Source of the DNA: Salinisphaeraceae bacterium | Lineage (GTDB): Bacteria; Pseudomonadota; Gammaproteobacteria; Nevskiales; Salinisphaeraceae | Length of the DNA stretch: 64,000 nt | Assembly: GCA_002683405.1 (NCBI GenBank) | Contig: NYTH01000043.1 | Location: 1-64,000 of the forward strand | Reading direction: 5' to 3' | Shown: positions 9,471 through 19,021 of the stretch, in pieces | Layout: every line of letters starts with the position of its first letter | How positions within the stretch are numbered: position 1 is the stretch's first letter | The notes under the pieces: generated by a model | Told to the model about the DNA's origin: nothing | What the model saw: only the letters and a program-made list of their open reading frames with translations | Databases searched by the model: none | Position numbers and translations under genes: made by a program

Positions 9471-9633
9471 GCGACAGCTCACCGGTGGCATCGAGGTTCA
9501 AAGATACGCGAATGGGCTGGCAGCAGACGCTGCAGTCCTCGGTGTAGGTCTGCGCCCCGGCGGACGGATCGATCAGCAGCGTGATGCACTCGCCGCAGAA
9601 GGGGCAGGCGCGTTCGGTTTCGTCGAGGTTCAT
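9442..9633 (-). CDS. CPXCG-motif cysteine-rich protein
   Basis: This 63-residue protein has two pairs of cysteines, CPFC and CSVC, spaced about 21 residues apart. It matches the small CPXCG family (DUF14255-like), predicted to bind zinc or an iron-sulfur centre. Its function is unknown in the family. It starts inside the hemW stop (ATGA overlap) and its end overlaps the M48 protease start, so expression is coupled to both. The length is typical. Confidence 0.85.
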   Translation of the reverse strand: MNLDETERACPFCGECITLLIDPSAGAQTYTEDCSVCCQPIRVSLNLDATGELSHVEVEQENG

Positions 9634-10820
9634 GCGGCGGTCTCCGGCAGCAGGCGAGCCAGCAGATCATCCAGATGCAGTGCGCCCGTGGCAGTACAGC
9701 GGATGCGCTCGTCGATTTCAACAAGGTCGGGATAGCGACGCAGCTGCGCCAGCAGCGGCGCGCCCGGCAGACCGGTGCGGGCTTCGTAGTCGCGCAGCGC
9801 GAAACCTCCATTCAGCCGCAAGGCGTTAAGCAGGTACTCGAACTGCAGATCGTCGGCGTCGAGTCTGCGTTCGGACGCAATGGCGCCGGGCGTACCGGCG
9901 CTGATCTGATAGCGGTTGGGCAGTGGCTGGCGAGCGCGACGTACCACCCGGCCGTCAGAGTCCGTGAGCTTGCCGTGCGCCCCGGCGCCGAAGCCCAGGT
10001 AATCGCCGAACTGCCAGTAGTTCAGGTTGTGGCGGCAGGCATGGCCCGGCCGGGCCCAGGCGGATATTTCGTACTGCTGGAAGCCGGCCCGCGTCAGCAG
10101 CCGCGCGCCCTGCTCGTGAATTGCCCACTGCGCGTCGTCGCCGGGCAGCGGCGGCGGCCGGTGGAAAAATGCGGTGCCCGGCTCCAGCGTGAGCTGGTAG
10201 TAGGACACATGCGGCGCGCCCAGAGCGATCAGTGCCGTCAGGTCCGCCGCGGCCTGATCCGGCGTCTGTTCGGGCAGGGCGTACATGAGGTCGGTATTGA
10301 AATTGTCGAAACCCGCGGCGCGGGCCGCAATCACGGCGGCGCGCGCCGCGTCGGCATCATGGATTCGCCCCAGCCGGCCGAGCTGGCCGTTGTCCAGGCT
10401 CTGAATGCCGATGGACAAACGGTTCACGCCGGCCTCCCGAAAGCCGGCGAAGCGGGCCTGCTCGGACGCGCCCGGGTTGGCCTCCAGCGTAATCTCACAG
10501 TCCGGCGCCAGCGTGAACCGCGCCCTGATGGCGTCCAGAATGTCGCCGATGGCCTGCGCGGAGAACAGGCTGGGCGTGCCGCCGCCGATGAAGATCGACC
10601 GGATCGGCCGGCCGGCACAGGCGCCGGCTTCGCTGTCCATGTCGGCGGTCAGCGCCCGGATATAGGCCGCCTCCGGCAGCGCGTCAGGCGCGCGGTGCGA
10701 GTTGAAATCGCAATAGGGGCACTTGCGCACGCACCAGGGCAGATGCACGTAGATGGACAGCGGTACGGCGGCCGGGTCGATCGGCCGGGCTGGCGGAGAG
10801 GCGGGCGCCTCGACAGGCAT
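9630..10820 (-). CDS. hemW: radical SAM heme chaperone HemW
   Basis: This 396-residue HemN-like protein is of the HemW type, which inserts heme into target proteins rather than oxidising coproporphyrinogen. The radical SAM cluster motif is CVRKCPYC (C-x3-C-x2-C). It is followed by FIGGGTPSLF, EANPG and the RLSIGIQS, DLMYALPEQT and YEISAWA segments characteristic of HemW. The short N-terminus before the cluster and the HNLNYW segment separate it from true HemN. The neighbours rdgB and rph upstream form the common gammaproteobacterial order rph-rdgB-hemW. Confidence 0.94.
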   Translation of the reverse strand: MPVEAPASPPARPIDPAAVPLSIYVHLPWCVRKCPYCDFNSHRAPDALPEAAYIRALTADMDSEAGACAGRPIRSIFIGGGTPSLFSAQAIGDILDAIRARFTLAPDCEITLEANPGASEQARFAGFREAGVNRLSIGIQSLDNGQLGRLGRIHDADAARAAVIAARAAGFDNFNTDLMYALPEQTPDQAAADLTALIALGAPHVSYYQLTLEPGTAFFHRPPPLPGDDAQWAIHEQGARLLTRAGFQQYEISAWARPGHACRHNLNYWQFGDYLGFGAGAHGKLTDSDGRVVRRARQPLPNRYQISAGTPGAIASERRLDADDLQFEYLLNALRLNGGFALRDYEARTGLPGAPLLAQLRRYPDLVEIDERIRCTATGALHLDDLLARLLPETAA

Positions 10821-10829
10821 ACCGGCGGG

Positions 10830-11429
10830 TCAGCGGGCGCCGCTGCGCAGCCGTTCGAGCAGCTGCGCCACCGCCTGGCCGCGATGGCTGATCCGGTTTT
10901 TCTGTTCGCGCGGCAGCTGCGCCGAGCTGCAGCCCAGCTCGGGCAGCCAGAACAGCGGATCGTAGCCAAAGCCGCCGTCGCCGCGGGCCTGATCGAGAAT
11001 GACGCCGGCCCAGTCCGCCTGGCAGATCAGGGGCGCCGGGTCGCCGGCGGAGCGCAGGTAGACGATGGCGCAGTGAAAGCGCGCGCTGCGCTGTGCCGCT
11101 GGCCGGTCACCCAGCGCGTTGAGGAGCTTGGCGTTGTTGGCGCCGTCGTCGGCGTCGGCGCCGGCGTAGCGTGCGGAATAGACGCCGGGCGCGCCGCCCA
11201 GGGCGTCCACCGCCAGACCGGAGTCGTCAGCCAGGGCCGGTAGGCCGGTATGCCGGGCTGCGTTGCGCGCCTTGAGGATGGCGTTCTCCACGAAGGTCTC
11301 GCCGGTCTCCGCGGCTTCGGGCACATCGCGTTCGGCCTGGCTGACGAGCGTCAGCGAAAGCGGGGCAAGCAGCTGCTGCAGCTCGGCCAGCTTGCCGGCA
11401 TTGCCGCTGGCCAGTACGACGGTGGCCAT
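10830..11429 (-). CDS. rdgB: RdgB/HAM1 non-canonical purine NTP pyrophosphatase
   Basis: This 199-residue cytosolic enzyme hydrolyses dITP, XTP and dITP-like nucleotides to monophosphates and so keeps them out of nucleic acids. Motifs are [14 protein letters not shown] at the N-terminus, [48 protein letters not shown] and the C-terminal [16 protein letters not shown] at 11429 is the natural start. It lies 7 bases after rph and 9 bases before hemW on the same strand, as in many gammaproteobacteria. Confidence 0.95.
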   Translation of the reverse strand: MATVVLASGNAGKLAELQQLLAPLSLTLVSQAERDVPEAAETGETFVENAILKARNAARHTGLPALADDSGLAVDALGGAPGVYSARYAGADADDGANNAKLLNALGDRPAAQRSARFHCAIVYLRSAGDPAPLICQADWAGVILDQARGDGGFGYDPLFWLPELGCSSAQLPREQKNRISHRGQAVAQLLERLRSGAR

Positions 11430-11436
11430 GCCGATC

Positions 11437-12159
11437 CTACTGTCCGAGCGCGTCGCGCTGCAGGGCGACCAGCTCGCCGATGCCCTTGCCGGCCAGGTCG
11501 AGCATGGCGTCGAATTCATCGCGGCGGAAGGCGTGGCCCTCGGCGGTGCCCTGAACCTCGACGAAACCGCCGCCGTCGTTCATGACCACGTTCATGTCAG
11601 TTTCGGCCTGGGAGTCTTCCGCATAATCAAGGTCCAGCACCGGCATGCCCCGGTAAACGCCCACCGACACGGCCGCGATCTGCCCGTGCAGCGGGCTTTT
11701 CTTGATCTGCTTGCTGCGCTGCATGCTTGCGATGGCGTCGGCCAGCGCCACGTAACCCCCGGTGATCGACGCCGTGCGCGTGCCGCCGTCGGCCTGCAGC
11801 ACATCGCAGTCCACCGTGATGGTGCAGGGGCCCAGTGCGTCCAGGTCAAGCACGGCCCGCAGGCTGCGGCCGATAAGGCGCTGGATTTCCACCGTGCGGC
11901 CGCTCTGCTTGCCGCGGGCAGCCTCGCGCCCGCTACGCGTGCCGGTCGCGCCCGGCAGCATACCGTACTCGGCGGTCAGCCATCCCTGCTGCGTGTTGCG
12001 CAGCCACGGCGGCTGGCGCGGCTCCACGCTGGCGGTGCACAGCACGCGCGTGTCGCCAAAGGAAACCAGCACCGAACCGGCGGCGTGTTTGGTGAAGCCG
12101 CGCTGTATTTCAATGGCGCGCAGCTGATCGGGATGACGGCCGCTGGGGCGAGAAGTCAC
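11437..12159 (-). CDS. rph: ribonuclease PH
   Basis: This 240-residue phosphorolytic 3'-exoribonuclease trims tRNA 3' ends. It opens [14 protein letters not shown] and contains the [16 protein letters not shown] core, the EYGMLPGAT loop, [15 protein letters not shown], the [16 protein letters not shown] phosphate-binding region and [15 protein letters not shown]. Length and order are typical. It is the first gene of the rph-rdgB-hemW operon and is divergent from yicC, with a 159-base intergenic region that must carry both promoters. Confidence 0.96.
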   Translation of the reverse strand: MTSRPSGRHPDQLRAIEIQRGFTKHAAGSVLVSFGDTRVLCTASVEPRQPPWLRNTQQGWLTAEYGMLPGATGTRSGREAARGKQSGRTVEIQRLIGRSLRAVLDLDALGPCTITVDCDVLQADGGTRTASITGGYVALADAIASMQRSKQIKKSPLHGQIAAVSVGVYRGMPVLDLDYAEDSQAETDMNVVMNDGGGFVEVQGTAEGHAFRRDEFDAMLDLAGKGIGELVALQRDALGQ

Positions 12160-12318
12160 GGTGGGGACCTCCGGTGTGGCGTGAAAGGGCGCGGGAGTAT
12201 ATCAGTCGACCCCATGGCTCATGGCCCGATGTGCGGCAGGTCGGTGCCTGGCCGCGGCGCGACATTTCGGTACGATAGCCGACCCTATCGACGGCCAGGC
12301 CAGCACGCCGGAGCACAA

Positions 12319-13182
12319 ATGATTCAAAGCATGACGGGCTTTGCCCGCGCCGAAAACAGCGGCGAGTGGGGTGAACTCACCTGGGAGCTGCGCAGCGTGA
12401 ATCACCGCTATCTCGACGTGCATCTGCGATTGCCCGAGGGGCTGCGGGGTCTGGAGCCCGATATTCGTGATCAGGTGGCCAGGGCGCTGGGGCGCGGCAA
12501 GGTCGACTGCAGCCTGCGTCTGCAGGAAGCGCAGCGCCAGGACCGGCTGGAGGTGGATGCCGATCGTCTGTCTGCCGTGGCCAGGGCCTGCGAGCAGGTG
12601 CGCCAGAGCATGCCGGAAGCCGCCTCGCCGGACAGCCTGTCCGTGCTGCAGTGGCCGGGCGTGCTCAAGCAGGCGCAGGTTGATAACGAGGCCCTGGGCG
12701 CGGCCGCGCTCGACACGCTGAAAACCGCGCTCAAGGGGCTGAACGAGGCTCGGGCCGGCGAAGGCGAGCGCCTGGAGGAGATACTGCGTGATCGCTGTGA
12801 GGGTATCGCCGAGCGGGTGCGGCAGGTGCGGGCCCGCCTGCCCGAGGTGCGGGTGAACTGGGAAGAAAAGATTCGCAGCCGGCTCGACGAGCTCGATCAG
12901 CCGGTCGATCCGGGGCGGCTTGAGCAGGAAATCATCATCTTTGCCCAGCGCATGGATGTGGACGAGGAGCTGTCCCGGCTGGAAGCGCATCTGAAGAACT
13001 TCGCCAAGGCGCTCAAGACCCGCGAGCCGGTGGGCCGCCGCATGGATTTTCTGATGCAGGAATTCAATCGCGAGGCGAATACGCTGGGCTCGAAGTCACA
13101 GGACCCCGAAATCAGCTCGCACGCGGTCGAAATGAAGGTGCTGATCGAGCAGATGCGGGAGCAAGTCCAAAATATCGAGTAG
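12319..13182 (+). CDS. yicC: YicC family endoribonuclease-type protein
   Basis: This 287-residue YicC family protein starts MIQSMTGFARAE and has the ELRSVNHRYLDVHLRLPE segment near residues 27-44. It ends with the conserved DUF1732 tail (RRMDFLMQEFNREANTLGSK, then EMKVLIEQMREQVQNIE). E. coli YicC is linked to RNA decay as a metal-dependent ribonuclease. It is divergent from rph and commonly lies near gmk, which is about 2.5 kb away here. The last codons belong to the first unit of a short degenerate repeat described at 13163-13315. Confidence 0.94.
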   Translation: MIQSMTGFARAENSGEWGELTWELRSVNHRYLDVHLRLPEGLRGLEPDIRDQVARALGRGKVDCSLRLQEAQRQDRLEVDADRLSAVARACEQVRQSMPEAASPDSLSVLQWPGVLKQAQVDNEALGAAALDTLKTALKGLNEARAGEGERLEEILRDRCEGIAERVRQVRARLPEVRVNWEEKIRSRLDELDQPVDPGRLEQEIIIFAQRMDVDEELSRLEAHLKNFAKALKTREPVGRRMDFLMQEFNREANTLGSKSQDPEISSHAVEMKVLIEQMREQVQNIE

Positions 13183-13315
13183 CCGCGCCCATCCTGGGGC
13201 AGATGTTCAGAGCTACTCGCTTCGCTCGAGTCCAAAATATCGAGTAGCCGGATTCATTTCAGGAACGATAATCAGCGGCACTCGCCCTCCTCGAGTTCAA
13301 GATATCGGGTAGCGG
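13163..13315 (+). repeat. three degenerate 65-bp tandem repeat units starting at the yicC 3' end
   Basis: The segment TCCAAAATATCGAGTAGCCG at the yicC stop (13166-13185) recurs exactly at 13231-13250. It recurs again with changes (TTCAAGATATCGGGTAGCGG) at 13296-13315. The two full downstream units (13186-13250 and 13251-13315) align over their whole 65 bases with roughly two thirds identity. A short inverted repeat GCTACTCG/CGAGTAGC (13212-13219, 13241-13248) lies in the second unit. It looks like an old tandem duplication of the gene end. Confidence 0.7.
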
Positions 13316-13399
13316 GCTGACGAAAGACTGGGCCAGTTGGAGGCTCGCCCGGCCTGGCCGTAGACAGATCATTCATCCGCGGCCGGCGCAGTGCGGATC

Positions 13400-14464
13400 T
13401 CAGCCGGCTTGAATCTCCAGCTGCCATCCCGCGCGCTGCTTCACGAAAGCCGGGCCCAGCAGTCCGGACGCCGTAAAATACCCTGCACCGGGCGCACCCT
13501 GGTCGATTCGCTCGGCCGAAGCGACTGCGCACTCGGCGGTCATGTCGTAGACACTGGGCGCCGTGAGGGTGCCGCTGACGGTCCTGCCGTCGGCGTTTTT
13601 AACTTCTGCCCAGAACTGCGTGCCCGCGCTCGCCCGGATGTCGTCGGAGGGGCCTTCGGGCAGCACCTTGCCGACGGTCCAGAGCAGAAGTTTCTGCATC
13701 GGCGCGGTGCCCAGCAGCCCCTTGAGCGGGTTCGACGCCTTCTGCATCCAGCACAGCGCGGCCGGCATGGCGAAATAGACGATCGTGTTCGGAATGCCGG
13801 TGGACACGTAGGCCGTGTACACATCGCCCCAGGGAAAGCTGACCGCCGACTGCTGGCCCCGAGGAAACGGGATTTTGCGAATGCGATGGCCAAGCGGCTT
13901 GGGCGTTAGCTCGCCGTTTTCCCGCACCATGCCGCCTGCCGGGATCGCGCCCACCGCGGTGCGCGCCGTGCCCTGGCTGGGCAGCGAGCCGAAGTCGAAG
14001 GCAATTTCAAGATGAGTGGCGTCGGGGAGGGCCGCGGCCAGATTGGCCGCCAGCATGTCAGTCGGCACGATATCGAAGCCCACGCCCGGGCACAGAACAA
14101 CGCCCGCCGACTCGGCCGCCCGGCTCATCCCGGCGGCCGCCTGAAACACCGGCATCTCGCCGGTAATATCCAGGTAATTCACGCCGGCGTTCACGCAGGC
14201 CTGCATCATCGGTTCGGCCGTGTGGGCGAACGGACCCGCGCAGTTGATGAGCAGCTTGACGCCCTCGAGTTGCCCGGCCGTCTGCTCCACCGGAAAGGCG
14301 CGCCAGCCCAGGCCGTGCTTTTCCGCCAGCGCGCGGGTGCGCGCCTCATTGCGGCCGGCCAACAGCGGGCGATGCCCGCGGGCCAGCGCCTGCTCGACTA
14401 CCAGCTCGCCGGTGTAGCCGTAGCAGCCGTAGATCAGCCAGCCGGTCTGTGCTTGGTCGGTCAT
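13400..14464 (-). CDS. saccharopine dehydrogenase NADP-binding domain protein
   Basis: This 354-residue protein has a Rossmann fold N-terminus (WLIYGCYGYTGELVVEQA), then LLAGRNEARTRALAE and LLINCAGPFAHTAEPMMQAC, the typical pattern of the saccharopine dehydrogenase-like/trans-acting enoyl reductase family. These are usually NADP-binding oxidoreductases acting on lipid-like or unknown substrates. The ATG at 14464 gives a start immediately before the fold (MTDQAQTG). It is alone on the minus strand between yicC and an SDR gene. The substrate is unknown. Confidence 0.8.
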   Translation of the reverse strand: MTDQAQTGWLIYGCYGYTGELVVEQALARGHRPLLAGRNEARTRALAEKHGLGWRAFPVEQTAGQLEGVKLLINCAGPFAHTAEPMMQACVNAGVNYLDITGEMPVFQAAAGMSRAAESAGVVLCPGVGFDIVPTDMLAANLAAALPDATHLEIAFDFGSLPSQGTARTAVGAIPAGGMVRENGELTPKPLGHRIRKIPFPRGQQSAVSFPWGDVYTAYVSTGIPNTIVYFAMPAALCWMQKASNPLKGLLGTAPMQKLLLWTVGKVLPEGPSDDIRASAGTQFWAEVKNADGRTVSGTLTAPSVYDMTAECAVASAERIDQGAPGAGYFTASGLLGPAFVKQRAGWQLEIQAG

Positions 14465-14735
14465 GGCTCTGCTCTTTTGGTCACGTTCGGGGGCCGAGTC
14501 TATCGCCGCGGCCGGGGTTCGGCCGCTACCCGGTCGAGCAGTTCCCGGGCCTGTGCCTGATCTGGCGCCAGCTATCGTCGCCGCGTCTGTGCCCGACGCG
14601 AAACGCGGCGGCGGTTCGTTCATGCTCATGCTGGCCAGCCTCGCCGGCAGCCTGGCCGGTTTGCCGGTTCGCACGCCGCCGCACCGTGACGGGGTGCCTG
14701 CGCATCCCCTTTGCCCTGCTAATGAATGCGCTGCG

Positions 14736-15515
14736 CTATCGCAGCGCCACGTAGCCGCCGTCCAGCGGTATGACGGTGCCGGTGATGTAGTCGGCGGCCG
14801 AGGAGCACAGGAAACAGGTCAGCCCGGCCATGTCGTCGGCCGTACCGATGCGGCCCATGGGAATCTGGCGGGTGACGGCTTCACGGTGGTCCGGATCGTT
14901 CAGCATGTAGGCCGTCATCTTGCTTTCGAAGGGGCCGGGCGCGATGGCGTTGACCGTAATGCCATCGCTCACCAGCTCGCTGGCCAGCACGCGGGTCATC
15001 TGATGCACGGCCGCCTTACTGGCGGCATAGCCGATATTGTCGCGGCGGGGGACGGTGAGCCCGTCGATCGAACCGACATTGATCACCCGGCCCCGGCCGG
15101 CGTTGCGAGCCGCTGCCCGGAGCAACGGCAGCAGCGCCTGGGTGAGAAAGAACATGGATTTCACGTTCAGGTCCATCACCTTGTCCCAGCCGGATTCGGG
15201 GAATTCGCCCAGACGGGCCCCCCAGGTGGCGCCAGCGTTGTTGACGAGAATATCGATGCCCGTTTCGCGTTCCGACAGGTATTCGGCAAAGGCCTCGCAG
15301 CCCGGCAAGCCGGACAGGTCGAAGGGGGCGGCGCGCACGCGGCCGCCGTACTGTTCGCTGATCTGATCGCAGGCGGCCGCGCTGCGGGCGGTCACGTAGA
15401 CGGTGGCACCCGCCGCCACAAGGCCTTCGGTCATCATGGCGCCGATCCCGCGGGTGCCGCCGGTCACGACTGCCACGCAGCCCTCGAATGAAAAACTGGC
15501 TTGTGCCTCTGCCAT
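14736..15515 (-). CDS. SDR family oxidoreductase (RhlG-like)
   Basis: This 259-residue classical SDR has TGGTRGIG (residues 18-25), NNAG (about 90-93), the catalytic Ser in NVGSIDG and YAASK. The C-terminal DYITGTVIPLDGGY is typical of FabG-like enzymes. The overall pattern resembles the RhlG/3-oxoacyl reductase group, so a beta-keto acyl or similar substrate is likely. It is 271 bases from the preceding minus-strand gene, and that gap shows no convincing gene. It is divergent from gmk. Confidence 0.85.
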   Translation of the reverse strand: MAEAQASFSFEGCVAVVTGGTRGIGAMMTEGLVAAGATVYVTARSAAACDQISEQYGGRVRAAPFDLSGLPGCEAFAEYLSERETGIDILVNNAGATWGARLGEFPESGWDKVMDLNVKSMFFLTQALLPLLRAAARNAGRGRVINVGSIDGLTVPRRDNIGYAASKAAVHQMTRVLASELVSDGITVNAIAPGPFESKMTAYMLNDPDHREAVTRQIPMGRIGTADDMAGLTCFLCSSAADYITGTVIPLDGGYVALR

Positions 15516-15589
15516 GCGTCATGTCCTTGCTGTTCCAATGCCGGCCCGCGCAGCCTGCGCGCAGGCAGCGCTAAATTAAAGCGGACCGA

Positions 15590-15634
15590 CCGGGTCAGCT
15601 CAATGGCCTACAATAGAGTCGCGAACTGACCCGG
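15590..15634. promoter_or_regulatory. inverted repeat around a -10-like element upstream of gmk
   Basis: CCGGGTCAG (15590-15598) and CTGACCCGG (15626-15634) form a perfect 9-bp inverted repeat separated by 27 bases. The spacer contains TACAAT (15609-15614), a good -10 hexamer. It could be an operator or a leader hairpin for the gmk-rpoZ-spoT operon. No regulator is assigned. Confidence 0.35.
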
Positions 15635-15734
15635 ATTTCCTGACGAGCCTGATGCAAACCTCGAATGCGCTTTCCCGCCCTGCCGCCGACCTGTTCATGC
15701 CCTGCGGCCGGCGCGCGACCCGGAGGCCGGCCTG

Positions 15735-16349
15735 ATGGGTGATGCGAGCCCCGGCCGCGGCCGTCTGTTCGTGGTGTCGGCGCCCTCGGGCGCGGGCAAG
15801 ACCAGCTTGACGCACGCCTGGATCAAGCGGCTGGCGGCCTCGGGGGGCTCGGCGCGTTTTTCCGTGTCCTACACCACGCGCAAACCCCGCCCGGGTGAAA
15901 CCGATGGCGTGGATTACCACTTTGTTGACGACGCCCGCTTTCTGCAGATGATCGACGCCGGGGATTTTCTCGAGCACGCCGAGGTCTTCGGTCGGCGCTA
16001 CGGGACCGGTCGCCACGAGACCGAAAAATGGCTCTCGGCGGGCCATCACGTGGTCCTGGACATCGATTGGCAGGGCGCGCGGCAGGTCAGACGGCTGCTC
16101 GGCCCCGAGGCGACGACCACCATTTTCATTCGGCCGCCCTCGCTGGAAGAGCTGGCGCGTCGCCTGCGCGACCGGGGTCAGGATTCGGATGAATCCATTG
16201 CCCACCGCCTGTCGGAAGCGGAGAAGGACATCAGCCACGCCGACGAATACGATCACGTGGTGGTCAACGACGACTTCGACCGCGCGGTCGAGGCCCTGCT
16301 GCAGCTTTTCCGGCAGCCACAGCTGGAAAACACGGGGCATCTGGCCTAG
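15735..16349 (+). CDS. gmk: guanylate kinase
   Basis: This 204-residue enzyme phosphorylates GMP to GDP. The P-loop is [11 protein letters not shown] (residues 15-25), followed by the GMP-binding region [32 protein letters not shown] and the [13 protein letters not shown] Walker B-like strand. It is the first gene of gmk-rpoZ-spoT, the usual gammaproteobacterial order linking GTP supply with ppGpp metabolism. The ATG at 15735 has weak ribosome-binding sequence (CGGAGGCC) upstream. Confidence 0.97.
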   Translation: MGDASPGRGRLFVVSAPSGAGKTSLTHAWIKRLAASGGSARFSVSYTTRKPRPGETDGVDYHFVDDARFLQMIDAGDFLEHAEVFGRRYGTGRHETEKWLSAGHHVVLDIDWQGARQVRRLLGPEATTTIFIRPPSLEELARRLRDRGQDSDESIAHRLSEAEKDISHADEYDHVVVNDDFDRAVEALLQLFRQPQLENTGHLA

Positions 16350-16420
16350 ACTACGCGGCCCGATTGGCCCGCCGGCGCCTGCATCACGGCCCGGCCCTCC
16401 ACGAACCCAAGGTTTTATTC

Positions 16421-16723
16421 ATGGCACGAGTCACCGTTGAAGACTGTCTGTCCCGGCTCGGTAATCAGTTCGAACTGACGCTGGTTGCCTCCAAGCGCGC
16501 GCGGCAGCTGGCGCGCGGCGCCAACGCCCACCTGGCCTGGGAAGACGACAAGACCACCGTGATGGCGCTGCGCGAAATAGCTGATGGCCATGTAGGCACG
16601 GAAGTGCTGGACGAAATCGACCTGCCGCCGGTGCCCACCGGCCGCGAGGCGCCGCCGCTGCCGGACGTGGATGAAGACGAGTCGGCAGACGCCAAGGCCA
16701 AGCCGGCGAAGGATGAGGAATAG
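16421..16723 (+). CDS. rpoZ: RNA polymerase omega subunit
   Basis: This 100-residue omega subunit stabilises beta' in RNA polymerase and contributes to ppGpp binding. It starts [10 protein letters not shown] and contains [19 protein letters not shown] and [15 protein letters not shown], the conserved core. The C-terminal half is acidic and lineage-variable. It lies 71 bases after gmk. A strong terminator follows at 16757-16785, so spoT probably also has its own promoter. Confidence 0.96.
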   Translation: MARVTVEDCLSRLGNQFELTLVASKRARQLARGANAHLAWEDDKTTVMALREIADGHVGTEVLDEIDLPPVPTGREAPPLPDVDEDESADAKAKPAKDEE

Positions 16724-16756
16724 CCCCATCCGGGCGCATCCTGCGCATTGAACACG

Positions 16757-16785
16757 AAAGGCGGTCAGCGATGACCGCCTTTTTT
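16757..16785 (+). terminator. rho-independent terminator after rpoZ
   Basis: An 11-bp perfect stem (AAAGGCGGTCA at 16757-16767 with TGACCGCCTTT at 16772-16782) has a GCGA tetraloop and is followed directly by a six-T run (16780-16785). Confidence 0.9.
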
Positions 16786-16849
16786 ATGGTCTGCGGTTTT
16801 TGTCGGGCGGCCTGCTGACGGGCGGGGCATTCCGCAGTACTCTGAACGC

Positions 16850-19021
16850 ATGGTCATGTCTCCCATCAACCGGATCAGTACCGCACTGCGTACGCAGAAG
16901 GTGTCGCGCGCCTACGGCATCGAAACACTGACCAAGCTGCTCCGGGGATACCTGGCCGAAGTGCAGATCGAGGCGGTGCGCGAAGCCTATGCCTACGGCG
17001 AACGGCTGCATCGCGGCCAGACGCGGAAGACGGGCGAGCCGTACATCTTCCATCCGCTCGCGGTGGCGCGGATTCTTGCCGAAATGGGCATGGATCACAC
17101 CACGCTCATCGCCGCGATTCTGCACGACGTGATCGAGGACACGGATACGGCCCGTGAAGAGATCGCGGAGAAATTCGGCGAGGAAGTGGCGCATCTGGTC
17201 GAGGGGGTAAGCAAGCTCGACAAGGCCCAGTTCCAGTCCAAGGACGAGGCCCAGGCCGAAAACTTTCGCAAGCTCATGCTCGCCATGACGCGCGACATCC
17301 GCGTGATCCTGGTCAAGCTCGCCGACCGTCTGCACAACATGCGTACGCTCGAGGGCAAGGCGCCGCCCGCGCGGCGCCGGGTGGCGCGGGAAACGCTGGA
17401 AATCTACGCGCCCATGGCCCGCCGGCTGGGGCTCAACCTGCTGCGTCAGGAACTCGAGGATCTGGGTTTTCAGGCGCTCTACCCGAAGCGTTATGACGTC
17501 ATCCGGCGCGCCAGCCGGGCGGTGTCGGGTGATCGCAAGAACCTGATCCGCACCATCGAGGAAACGCTGTCCCAGGGGCTGGCCGCCGAGGGTATAGACG
17601 CCACCGTGGATGGTCGTCGCAAGAACCTGTACAGCATTTACCGCAAGATGCGGCAGAAGCATCGGCGCTTTCTCGACGTGTTCGACCTGTACGGTTTTCG
17701 CGTGATCGTCGATACCGTGGACGAGTGCTACCGCGGTCTGGGCATCATCCATCATCTGTACAGGCCCATTTCCGAGCAGTTCAACGACTTCATCGCCAAC
17801 CCGAAAATCAACGGCTACCAGTCGCTGCACACCACGGTGATCGCCAAGGGCGGCGTGAAGTTCGAGGTGCAGATTCGCACCCGTGACATGCATCAGATTG
17901 CCCAGAGCGGCATTGCCGCCCACTGGCAGTACAAGCTGGAAGAAAACAGCAACCGGTTTTCCCACGTGGAAACCCACGAGTGGCTGGATCGCTTCATGGA
18001 AATGCACAGCGGGGAAGGCGATTCGCTCACGCTGCTCAACAACATGCGGCTGGACCTGTTTCCCGAAGAGGTCTACGTCTTCACCCCCAAGGGATCAATC
18101 ATCCGCCTGCCCAAGGGCGCCACCTGCGTGGATTTTGCCTACGCGGTTCATACCGAGCTGGGCAACCACTGCGTCGCCGCGCGAGTGGACGGGCAACTGG
18201 CACCGCTGAACAGCCAGCTCGAGTCCGGACAGCTGATCGAAATCATCTCGGCCCGCCACTCGCGGCCCAACGCCGCATGGCTGAATTTCCTGCGTACCGC
18301 CAAGGCTCGGGCCGGCGTGCGCAATTATCTGAAGAGTCAGCGCGCGGATACGGCGGAGCGGTTGGGAGAACGGCTGTTTCACAAGGCTCTGCGTGACATG
18401 GGCAGCAGCTGGACCGGTCTGCGTCCGCCGGCCATTGCCGAGGCGCTGGCGACGCTGGGCGAGCCGGACATGCAGTCGCTGCATATCAGCATCGGGCTGG
18501 GACAGCGGCTGGCGCCGCTGGTGGCGCGCAACTTTCTGGGCGAGGAAGCCGCACCGCAACCGAAGAAAGGCCGGCGGGGCCGCGGCGAGCCGCTGGCGGT
18601 GCAGGGCACCGAAGGCCTGGTGGTTGAGTTCGCCAAATGCTGTCATCCGGTGCCGGGGGACGCCATTCACGGCATCGTCAGCGTGGGCCGTGGTCTCGTC
18701 GTCCACCGTTTCGGCTGCAAGTATTCCGCCAAGAAAGCCCGGCCGACCGACCGTGTGGAGCTGTCCTGGGCCGATGAGGTCGGCGGCGAATTTCCGGTGG
18801 AGCTGCGCGTGCATGCGCGCAACGACCGGGGCGTGCTGGCGCGGCTGACCTCCAAGCTGTCGGAAGCCGACTGCAACATCGAAAGCGTCAACTTTCCCGA
18901 TCATCTGGCCGCCGTGGCCGCCATTCGATTCCTGATTACGGTCAAGGACCGGCAGCATCTGGCCCGGGTGGTGCAGCGGGTCCGGCGCATGGCGGCTGTC
19001 GAGCGCGTCGCCCGCGGCTGA
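16850..19021 (+). CDS. spoT: bifunctional (p)ppGpp synthetase/hydrolase
   Basis: This 723-residue RelA/SpoT homologue makes and degrades the alarmone (p)ppGpp. The hydrolase HD domain is intact (HPLAVARILAEMG, then HDVIEDT, near residues 64-104, and ADRLHNMRTL). The synthetase domain follows (YGFRVIVDTVDECY, NGYQSLHTTV), then TGS (VFTPKG) and a C-terminal ACT domain. An intact HD site with gmk-rpoZ upstream identifies SpoT rather than RelA. Two in-frame ATG codons lie at 16850 and 16856. The stop TGA overlaps the next ATG by one base. Confidence 0.96.
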   Translation: MVMSPINRISTALRTQKVSRAYGIETLTKLLRGYLAEVQIEAVREAYAYGERLHRGQTRKTGEPYIFHPLAVARILAEMGMDHTTLIAAILHDVIEDTDTAREEIAEKFGEEVAHLVEGVSKLDKAQFQSKDEAQAENFRKLMLAMTRDIRVILVKLADRLHNMRTLEGKAPPARRRVARETLEIYAPMARRLGLNLLRQELEDLGFQALYPKRYDVIRRASRAVSGDRKNLIRTIEETLSQGLAAEGIDATVDGRRKNLYSIYRKMRQKHRRFLDVFDLYGFRVIVDTVDECYRGLGIIHHLYRPISEQFNDFIANPKINGYQSLHTTVIAKGGVKFEVQIRTRDMHQIAQSGIAAHWQYKLEENSNRFSHVETHEWLDRFMEMHSGEGDSLTLLNNMRLDLFPEEVYVFTPKGSIIRLPKGATCVDFAYAVHTELGNHCVAARVDGQLAPLNSQLESGQLIEIISARHSRPNAAWLNFLRTAKARAGVRNYLKSQRADTAERLGERLFHKALRDMGSSWTGLRPPAIAEALATLGEPDMQSLHISIGLGQRLAPLVARNFLGEEAAPQPKKGRRGRGEPLAVQGTEGLVVEFAKCCHPVPGDAIHGIVSVGRGLVVHRFGCKYSAKKARPTDRVELSWADEVGGEFPVELRVHARNDRGVLARLTSKLSEADCNIESVNFPDHLAAVAAIRFLITVKDRQHLARVVQRVRRMAAVERVARG

